Shown here piece by piece: positions 58,661 to 64,000 of a stretch of 64,000 nt of DNA. The first letter of the stretch is position 1. Every line of letters begins with the position of its first letter. Position numbers and translations under genes: made by a program. Source of the stretch: JBBQZO01 sp038207625 (GTDB lineage: Bacteria > Pseudomonadota > Gammaproteobacteria > Burkholderiales > Burkholderiaceae_D). The notes below the pieces were generated by a model that saw nothing but the letters and a program-made list of their open reading frames with translations, searched no databases and was not told where the DNA came from. Location: the NCBI GenBank assembly GCA_038207625.1, contig JBBQZO010000023.1:1-64000 (forward strand). Direction: 5' to 3'.

Positions 58661-60187
58661 TTATGGCTTGTGCAGGATCGCTTCGAGCGCCATTTCCGAG
58701 CTGTTCAGCGCCCCTTCGACGAAACCCTGGTAGTCCGAATACGCTTCGCCGACGATGTGTACATTTTTTGCACCGCTGCCAAAGTCGAACGCCTTGAACG
58801 CATCCATCACCTTCCATGAACGCACGCCCGGCTGCCAGCCGTGGTTGGCAGCGCCGTACGGTGCGCGCGCCCAGTCGCGGATGCCGTAAGTGATGATCGA
58901 GTTCTTGATGTAGGCGGTGGCCTGGTCCAGCGTCTGGTCGCGAAACACCAGTTGCGAGTGGGCGTTCAGGCGCAGGTGCGTCTCGTTCGTTTCCAGCAGG
59001 CGCTTGACGTCGCGCGCGACGAACAGCGCGAACGCGTCGACGATGCGCGCGTCCTGGTCCACTTCGGCGCGGTCGTGCTTGTCCGGCTCGCTCAGGTAGT
59101 GGCGCCAGAATTCGGTGGACGGGCGGTCCATGTACAGCAGCACCATGCCGTGCCCGTCGTGGTCCTGATCCTGCGGGCGGCGGAAGTAGTGCACCTCGCG
59201 GGTCGGCATGCAGTTGGCGTACTGCTGCGGCGGCTGGTCGTAATTCCACCACGGTGCATTGCTGACGAAGAAAATCTTCAGCATCGGGAAGCCGTTGACG
59301 GCGTCGAGGTGGCTGGCGATGTGTTCGGGCAGGTGGCTGGTCAGTTTCAGCAGCGGCAGGCGCGGCATGGCCAGGATCAGGCGCGCCGCCTGCAGCGTGA
59401 TGGTGCCGTTTTTGGTGCGCACGTCCAGTTCCATGGCCGACTGGCCCAGCCCGGTCGGACGAAAACCGAGCAGCGTGTGGCCGCCCGCCAGCGTGATGTT
59501 GGGCAGCGCGTGGATGCGTTTCATCAGGCATTCGGTCAGGCGCGCCGAACCGCCGTCGATGCTGGCGAGCTGCTGGCCCACCGTTTTCAAGGCGCGCAGC
59601 CACCAGATGATCCATTCGATCGCGTTCAGGTTTTCCGGAATCATGTGATAGAAGGTGCCGGTGTCGCGCAGTTTGACCAGCGCGCGGTGGCTCAGGATGC
59701 CCTGGGCCGACATCGCGTTCCAGAAGCCGGTGGCCCACAGCGGCTGGCCGTGCAGTTGCGCGTGCTTGCGGAAACGGTAGTAGTCCGTTTCGCTCAGGCT
59801 GTCGATCCAGGCCTGGTCGTCGGGCGCGCGGCCCATGATCAGCATGATGCCCCGTTGTAACAATTGAAGCGAATTGAGACCTTGCTCCTCGAGCGGCAGT
59901 TCGCTGTCGGGCGCGCTGATTTCTTCGGCCGACGGACCGGAGAAATCCACCAGTCCGACGCCCAGTTCGGCACACAGGCGTGCAAAGCGCGGCTGCAGCG
60001 TGGGCTCGAAACGCATCGGGCCGTATTCGGCGATGAAGCCGTCCATCAGCTCGGTTTCTATGCGTCCGCCCCAGCGGTCCGACGACGCCTCCAGGATCAG
60101 CACCGACTGGCCGGCCTCGGCCAGCCGGATTGCGCAGTACAGGCCGGACACGCCGCCGCCGGCGATAACGATTTGTTGTTCTAGCAT
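58661..60187 (-). CDS. FAD-dependent flavin amine oxidase-like protein
   Basis: A 508-residue flavoprotein. The dinucleotide fold is at the very N-terminus (IVIAGGGVSGLYCAIRLAEAG, then VLILEASSDRWGGRIET, the GG-R-x-x-T of amine oxidases), with the substrate/FAD end motif near the C-terminus (NVHIVGEAYSDYQGFVEGAL). Family members include monoamine oxidases, L-amino-acid oxidases and desaturases; the substrate is unknown. No signal peptide, so cytoplasmic. The ATG at 60187 is used because the fold starts three residues later. Its stop lies 7 bp from that of the convergent binding-protein gene. Confidence 0.88.
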   Translation of the reverse strand: MLEQQIVIAGGGVSGLYCAIRLAEAGQSVLILEASSDRWGGRIETELMDGFIAEYGPMRFEPTLQPRFARLCAELGVGLVDFSGPSAEEISAPDSELPLEEQGLNSLQLLQRGIMLIMGRAPDDQAWIDSLSETDYYRFRKHAQLHGQPLWATGFWNAMSAQGILSHRALVKLRDTGTFYHMIPENLNAIEWIIWWLRALKTVGQQLASIDGGSARLTECLMKRIHALPNITLAGGHTLLGFRPTGLGQSAMELDVRTKNGTITLQAARLILAMPRLPLLKLTSHLPEHIASHLDAVNGFPMLKIFFVSNAPWWNYDQPPQQYANCMPTREVHYFRRPQDQDHDGHGMVLLYMDRPSTEFWRHYLSEPDKHDRAEVDQDARIVDAFALFVARDVKRLLETNETHLRLNAHSQLVFRDQTLDQATAYIKNSIITYGIRDWARAPYGAANHGWQPGVRSWKVMDAFKAFDFGSGAKNVHIVGEAYSDYQGFVEGALNSSEMALEAILHKP

Positions 60188-60497
60188 GGTTTGATCAGCC
60201 TGGCAGGTTGGTGTGGCGCAGCACGGGGGCGCGATTGTGCCACGTTTTGACGCCCCGTGGTGGCGCGGGCGCCGCCGCCGTGGCGCGCCGCGCCCGCGCG
60301 CAGGCGGCGCCAACCATTATGCAGCCTGATGCCGGTGTGTGGCGAAATTGACCTGCCGCGCCGCTCCTTGGCTGCGGGCCGACATGATAAAATCGCACCC
60401 TTTTCGGCGCTGCACTGTGCGCGGCCCCGGTGGCCCGCGCCGGCTTGCCGTATCCCCGATATCGGGCTGCGTGCCCGTGCATGAAGCGAGACTACCC
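60188..60497. other. Divergent region, FAD oxidase / rodA unit
   Basis: 310 bp, no gene seen. A plus-strand TAAAAT at 60388-60393 could be a -10 box, but the upstream -35 is at a poor distance. A palindrome-like CCCCGATATCGGG stretch lies at 60454-60465. Confidence 0.4.
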
Positions 60498-60659
60498 ATG
60501 GCTGACATCCAAACCACCGAGCCCGACGCGGCGCGTTTTCGCCGCCGCCTGCTGATACTGGCCGCCATCGTGGCGCTCGGTGTCGGCGTGCTGGTGGCGC
60601 GTCTGGTATGGCTGCAGGCGGTGTCGCCGGCCAGCCCAAGCGCGCAAGTGCGCCACTGA
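60498..60659 (+). pseudogene. Small membrane ORF resembling the N-terminus of penicillin-binding protein 2
   Basis: A 53-residue frame: a short acidic start, a basic RFRRRLLI and one membrane helix (LILAAIVALGVGVLVARLVWLQ), then SPASPSAQVRH and a stop. The FRxRLxxxxxxVxxxxxxLxxRLVWLQ pattern is that of the cytoplasmic tail and membrane anchor of PBP2 (MrdA), whose gene normally precedes rodA. The transpeptidase body is absent. The stop is one base before the rodA GTG, the spacing expected if an internal deletion removed most of mrdA. Alternatively it is a genuine small protein coupling rodA translation. I favour a remnant, with moderate certainty. Confidence 0.5.
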
Positions 60660-60660
60660 C

Positions 60661-61773
60661 GTGACGACGCTGACCCTGCCGGCGCTGTGGCGCCGCATCA
60701 AACCGTATTTCGCCGCGCTCGACCCGGCGCTGTTGTTGTGCATCGTGCTGTTGCTGTCGACCGGGCTGGTGACGCTGTTTTCGGCGAGCATGGATTTCCC
60801 TGGCCGCTTCGCGCTACAACTGCGCAATATCGCGTTCGCGCTGGCGATCATGTGGGTGGCGGCCAATGTGCCGCCCCAGGTGTTGATGCGCTTTGCCACC
60901 ACCATCTACACGGTGGGCATCGTGCTGCTGGTGGCCGTGTTCCTGGTGGGCGTGGTCAAGAAGGGTGCGCGCCGCTGGCTGTACCTGGGCTTCGATTTCC
61001 AGCCGTCCGAAATGATGAAGATCGCCATGCCCCTGATGCTGGCCTGGTTCTTCCAGCAGTACGCCAGCATGCGTCGCTGGAAGGCTTTCCTGATTGCGGC
61101 GCTGCTGTTGCTGGTTCCCGTCGCGCTGATCGCCAAGCAGCCTGACCTGGGCACCGCGCTGCTGGTGCTGGCGGCCGGCTTTTACGTGATCTTGCTGGCC
61201 GGCCTGTCGTGGAAAGCGCTGGCCGCAGTGGTGCTGGCAGCGGCCCTCAGCATCCCGGTCGCCTGGCCGATGCTGCACGACTACCAGCGTCATCGGGTGA
61301 TGACCTTCATGGACCCGAGCGCCGATCCGATGGGCAAGGGCTTCCAGATTTTGCAGGCGGGCATCGCGATCGGCTCGGGCGGCGTGTCCGGCAAGGGCTG
61401 GATGGAAGGCACCCAGGGCCGGCTCGAATTTATCCCCGAACGCAGCACCGACTTCATATTTTCCGTCTACGCGGAAGAGTTCGGCCTGGCCGGCAACCTC
61501 ATATTGCTGCTGCTGTATTTGCTGATGATTGCGCGCGGGCTGATGATCACCGCCTCGGCGCCGACGCTATTTACGCGTCTGCTGGGCGGTTCGATCACGT
61601 TGATCCTGTTCACCTATGCGTTCATCAACATGGGCATGGTCAGCGGCATCGTGCCCGTCGTCGGCGTGCCTTTGCCCTTCATCAGTTACGGGGGCAGTGC
61701 CTTGATGACGCTGGGGCTGGGCGTCGGAATCTTGATGAGCATCCAGCGCCACCGCACGCTGATGCAACGCTAA
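60661..61773 (+). CDS. rodA: Peptidoglycan glycosyltransferase RodA (SEDS family)
   Basis: Polymerises lipid II into glycan strands for cell elongation, inner membrane, normally in complex with PBP2. It has 370 residues with about ten membrane helices. SEDS signatures: LVTLFSASMDFPGRF, KKGARRWLYLGFDFQPSEMMKIAMPL, AKQPDLGTALLVL, FIPERSTDFIFSVYAEEFGLAG and GVPLPFISYGGSALM. The GTG start at 60661 is one base after the stop of the PBP2-like fragment and has no ribosome site, so translation depends on that frame. mreBCD and an intact mrdA, its usual neighbours, are not here, so this could be a second rodA copy. Confidence 0.94.
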   Translation: MTTLTLPALWRRIKPYFAALDPALLLCIVLLLSTGLVTLFSASMDFPGRFALQLRNIAFALAIMWVAANVPPQVLMRFATTIYTVGIVLLVAVFLVGVVKKGARRWLYLGFDFQPSEMMKIAMPLMLAWFFQQYASMRRWKAFLIAALLLLVPVALIAKQPDLGTALLVLAAGFYVILLAGLSWKALAAVVLAAALSIPVAWPMLHDYQRHRVMTFMDPSADPMGKGFQILQAGIAIGSGGVSGKGWMEGTQGRLEFIPERSTDFIFSVYAEEFGLAGNLILLLLYLLMIARGLMITASAPTLFTRLLGGSITLILFTYAFINMGMVSGIVPVVGVPLPFISYGGSALMTLGLGVGILMSIQRHRTLMQR

Positions 61774-61842
61774 CTACCGTCCGGCGCGTGGGGACGCGGC
61801 GCCGGCGCCGGGATCGGTCCGGCAAGCGCGTATGATGTTGCC

Positions 61843-62580
61843 ATGGGACTTGGAAAATTACTGTTGGGACTTTATTTTGCTGCTGTCTCATGCAGCGCAA
61901 ACGAGCTGGTGTTCGCCATCACCACCGGTGGCGACATGCCGATCACCGATCTGCGCCATGGCGTGCTGGTCGGCGGCTTGCAAAAGGAATTTAGCGACGC
62001 GCTCGCCAAAGAACTACACTTCAGGGCGCGCTATTTGATCGCACCGCGCAAGCGCGTTGAAGGCGCGCTGGCCGGCGGCCAGGCCGACGTGCTGTGCGGC
62101 TTGCGTCCCGAGTGGCTCGATCGCAAGGACTGGCTGTGGTCCAAGCCGATCTTCAGCATCGACATGGTGATCGTCAGCCGCGCCGACACGGCACCAGTCA
62201 CCAGCCTGGCGATGCTGGCCGACCAGCGGCTGGGCACCATCCTCGGCTACCGCTACCCGGAACTGGAAGCGGCGCTGGGCAGCCGGCTGCACCGCGACGA
62301 CGCCGCCACGGACGACCTGAACCTGGCCAAGCTGCTGCAGAACCGGTTTGCCTATATGGCCACGGTGTCACTGTTTTTGGACTATCAGCGCAAGATCCAT
62401 CCGCGGCGCGCCCAGCTCAACGCCGGCACGTTCAAGGTGATGACGTTCGACACGCTGTGCGCCTTGCCGGCCCACGGCAAGCTCAGCGTGGCGCAGCTCG
62501 ATGAGGCCGTGGGCGCCATGCGCAAGCGCGGCCAGTTGCAACAGATCCTCGATCAATTTCGGCCCGGCAAACCCCGATAA
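61843..62580 (+). CDS. Periplasmic solute-binding-like protein
   Basis: A 245-residue protein with a short signal peptide (MGLGKLLLGLYFAAVSCSA) and a type II periplasmic-binding-protein fold (LVFAITTGGDMPITDLRHGVLVGGL; GGQADVLCGLRPEWLDRKDWLWS; LGTILGYRYPELEAAL). It is related in fold to the protein at 57871 but not close in sequence. No transporter genes are adjacent. The start at 61843 lacks a good ribosome site; no better in-frame start exists. Confidence 0.8.
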   Translation: MGLGKLLLGLYFAAVSCSANELVFAITTGGDMPITDLRHGVLVGGLQKEFSDALAKELHFRARYLIAPRKRVEGALAGGQADVLCGLRPEWLDRKDWLWSKPIFSIDMVIVSRADTAPVTSLAMLADQRLGTILGYRYPELEAALGSRLHRDDAATDDLNLAKLLQNRFAYMATVSLFLDYQRKIHPRRAQLNAGTFKVMTFDTLCALPAHGKLSVAQLDEAVGAMRKRGQLQQILDQFRPGKPR

Positions 62581-62653
62581 CCCGTGATCGGCGCAGCATG
62601 TCGGGCGGCGACAGTTGCCCGACGACGGCCGGTTCGGTCAACCGCAATGCAAA

Positions 62654-62684
62654 CAGGGCACGATCGCATGACGATCGTGCCCTG
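62654..62684. terminator. Perfect 13-bp hairpin between convergent genes
   Basis: CAGGGCACGATCG at 62654-62666 and CGATCGTGCCCTG at 62672-62684 with a 5-nt loop CATGA. AAA on the left gives TTT for the minus strand. It lies between the stops of the binding-protein gene and the PEP-CTERM gene and probably ends both transcripts, although the T-runs are short. Confidence 0.65.
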
Positions 62685-62757
62685 TCGGTTCGACGGGCCG
62701 CAGCGGCCCGCCTGCCACGCCGGTGCGACCGGACGAACCGGTCGGCGGCGCGACGTA

Positions 62758-63399
62758 TTACGCTTGCTTGCGGCGACGTGCAGCAACGGCCAGCAGGCCC
62801 AGACCGGCCAGCAGCATGCCGTAGGTTTCTGGCTCAGGCACGGCGGCGGTCACGGAAACGTTGTCGATGAACAGCGACGCGTCTTCATCGGTGGTCAGGT
62901 TGATACCTTGGAAGGTCAGCGTGTGGCTCGAGCCGGTCAGGCCGCTGGCGGTGAAACTGAAGTTGTTCCAGGCTTCGCCAGTCGGCGTGAGCGTAGCGCC
63001 AATGGCCACGCCATCGATTGTCACGTTGACGCTTTCGTTGTTGCCAGGGCGCTGGGCCAGGTCGAACGAAATGGTCAGGCTGTCGGCGCTGGAGGTGAAC
63101 GTCTGGGTGGCGACCGGGGTAATCCATCCAAACGGGCTGTAGCTCTGCAGGAAAGCGACCGTATCGCTGCTTGCAACGCCGCCCCATGCGCCCGAATTGT
63201 TGATGATGCCGCTGCCTTCGCTGAAGGACCAGGCCGAATTGGTGGTCAGAACACCGTGGAAACCGTTCGCGTAGGCGTAATCGCCGGCGCTGACAGTCGA
63301 CAGGTCAAAGCTGCCGTCTTCGATCAGGGTGGTGGACGCGGACGCCGAGCTTGCGACGAACAGGGTGGCGACGGCGAATACGAGTGAACGCAGGATCAT
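62758..63399 (-). CDS. PEP-CTERM sorting-signal exoprotein
   Basis: A 213-residue exported protein. The signal peptide is MILRSLVFAVATLFVASSASA. The mature body is a Ser/Thr/Asn/Gly-rich beta-sandwich (SFDLSTVSAGDYAYANGFHG, DSLTISFDLAQRPGNNESVNV, SLFIDNVSVTAAVPEPE). The C-terminus is a full PEP-CTERM signal: VPEPE, a hydrophobic helix (TYGMLLAGLGLLAVAA) and RRRKQA. Exosortase would process it after the PEP motif, with secretion linked to exopolysaccharide or biofilm matrix. The exosortase genes are not in this window. It has a good promoter upstream. Confidence 0.93.
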   Translation of the reverse strand: MILRSLVFAVATLFVASSASASTTLIEDGSFDLSTVSAGDYAYANGFHGVLTTNSAWSFSEGSGIINNSGAWGGVASSDTVAFLQSYSPFGWITPVATQTFTSSADSLTISFDLAQRPGNNESVNVTIDGVAIGATLTPTGEAWNNFSFTASGLTGSSHTLTFQGINLTTDEDASLFIDNVSVTAAVPEPETYGMLLAGLGLLAVAARRRKQA

Positions 63400-64000
63400 G
63401 ATGGCAACTTTCAGATTGGACGTGATTAATCAAAAGATATTTGAGTGATAACGAAGTATATTGATTAATATCAAAACAGACAACATAAATTATGCAATTG
63501 AAATTTAGTGATTTTTCGGCTTCGCGATGGCGCTGGTCTGGGCGCCTTGCGCGTTCAGTGCCCGTGTTCGAGACCGCTGCAGGCGGGGCAATGTTGACAC
63601 ATGCAACACAGCGGACGATGTAACCTTGCCGTAGCTAATGAAGCACCTGGCATGCCAGGCAAACGCAGGTCATGTCGGCGTGCATACGGTCATCTTGCTG
63701 TGTGTGCTTGGGGGCCAAGGCAGGTGAGCGGGCGTCACCGCAACGTGCCCATCGCCGCCTTGCGCGCACGCCGGCAGCTCCCGCAGCTGCTCGACCATCG
63801 CGGTCCCGGCGGTCCCGGCGGTCCCGAGCGCGCCCGACGGCGCAGCGGTGTTCAAAGGTGAAACTATGTCACGGGGATTGTCAATTCCTGCGGCTTTTTT
63901 TTTAGAATTGCAGACATTGGGAAGGCGCGCGTGCTAGTCTGCTTGATCGGGCAGTGCAAGCGGCGGCGTTCAATACGGCGGCGGCCCCGTTAATTCTGCA
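63400..64000. other. Intergenic region at the right edge
   Basis: 600 bp to the window end. The left 120 bp are AT-rich and hold the PEP-CTERM promoter. The rest is GC-rich with no credible gene; the short frames at 63601-63905 are arginine-rich and lack ribosome sites. Three 9-bp units GGTCCCGGC/GGTCCCGAG lie at 63802-63828, and a T-run TTTTTTTTTT is at 63895-63903. Confidence 0.5.
63455..63483 (-). promoter_or_regulatory. Promoter of the PEP-CTERM gene
   Basis: On the minus strand TTGTCT (63483-63478), 17-bp spacer, TATACT (63460-63455). The spacer contains the inverted repeat TTGAT-ATTA-ATCAA (63461-63474), a possible operator. The leader is about 50 nt. Confidence 0.55.

Noticed and set aside
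63601..63905. Two short overlapping frames near the right edge
   Set aside because: Arg/Ser-rich, no ribosome binding site, no recognisable motif; composition like non-coding GC-rich DNA.

Overview
The window looks like chromosome from a GC-rich betaproteobacterium of the Oxalobacteraceae (Massilia / Duganella / Janthinobacterium group). This is inferred from the gene order accD-folC-SPOR-cvpA-purF, the rpsF-priB-rpsR-rplI-dnaB block, a PEP-CTERM protein, an intact L-Ara4N lipid A operon and many chemotaxis and c-di-GMP proteins. No tRNA, rRNA, IS element, phage or CRISPR array was seen. Most of it is a stable core chromosome with signalling and surface loci inserted between housekeeping blocks.

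Layout. 1-4625 (minus): three chemoreceptor genes in a row, the last cut by the window edge. 5170-11785 (plus): accD, folC, a SPOR protein, cvpA, purF and a trans-sulfuration-type PLP enzyme. 12193-13930: two tandem paralogous secreted Sel1-like proteins. 13976-14608 (minus): lexA with two adjacent SOS boxes, divergent from rpsF-priB-rpsR-rplI, followed by dnaB with a probable leaderless mRNA. 17942-19616: DUF47 protein and PiT phosphate transporter. 19859-21685: an AT-rich NTF2-like secreted protein and an HPP-CBS membrane protein.

22203-42324 is the most unusual part. It holds a GAF-GspE ATPase with an MBL-fold hydrolase (minus). On the plus strand follow a GAF-HD-GYP phosphodiesterase, a CHASE2 class III cyclase, a two-partner secretion pair (TpsB, then a 2236-residue TpsA exoprotein), a periplasmic FecR-domain protein overlapping tpsA, and a large PAS-GGDEF-EAL protein. 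The exoprotein carries 41 perfectly phased 57-bp repeats. Each encodes a 19-residue unit with a C-x8-C cysteine pair, 82 cysteines in all. The 19-residue period equals the coil length proposed for the filamentous haemagglutinin beta-helix, so this may be a disulfide-stapled beta-solenoid adhesin under second-messenger control.

42447-52712 (minus) holds phoH, a Bcp-type peroxiredoxin and a complete arn operon in which the two ArnA activities are separate genes. 52971-55586 (plus) holds an AlaA-type aminotransferase and hom, without the usual thrC after it. 55847-57510 (minus) is a pair: an outer-membrane cytochrome-porin fusion resembling Cyc2 and a HiPIP, a candidate electron-transfer route across the outer membrane. 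The right end has two periplasmic solute-binding-like proteins, an FAD amine oxidase-like protein, rodA preceded by what looks like the truncated N-terminus of PBP2, and a PEP-CTERM protein.
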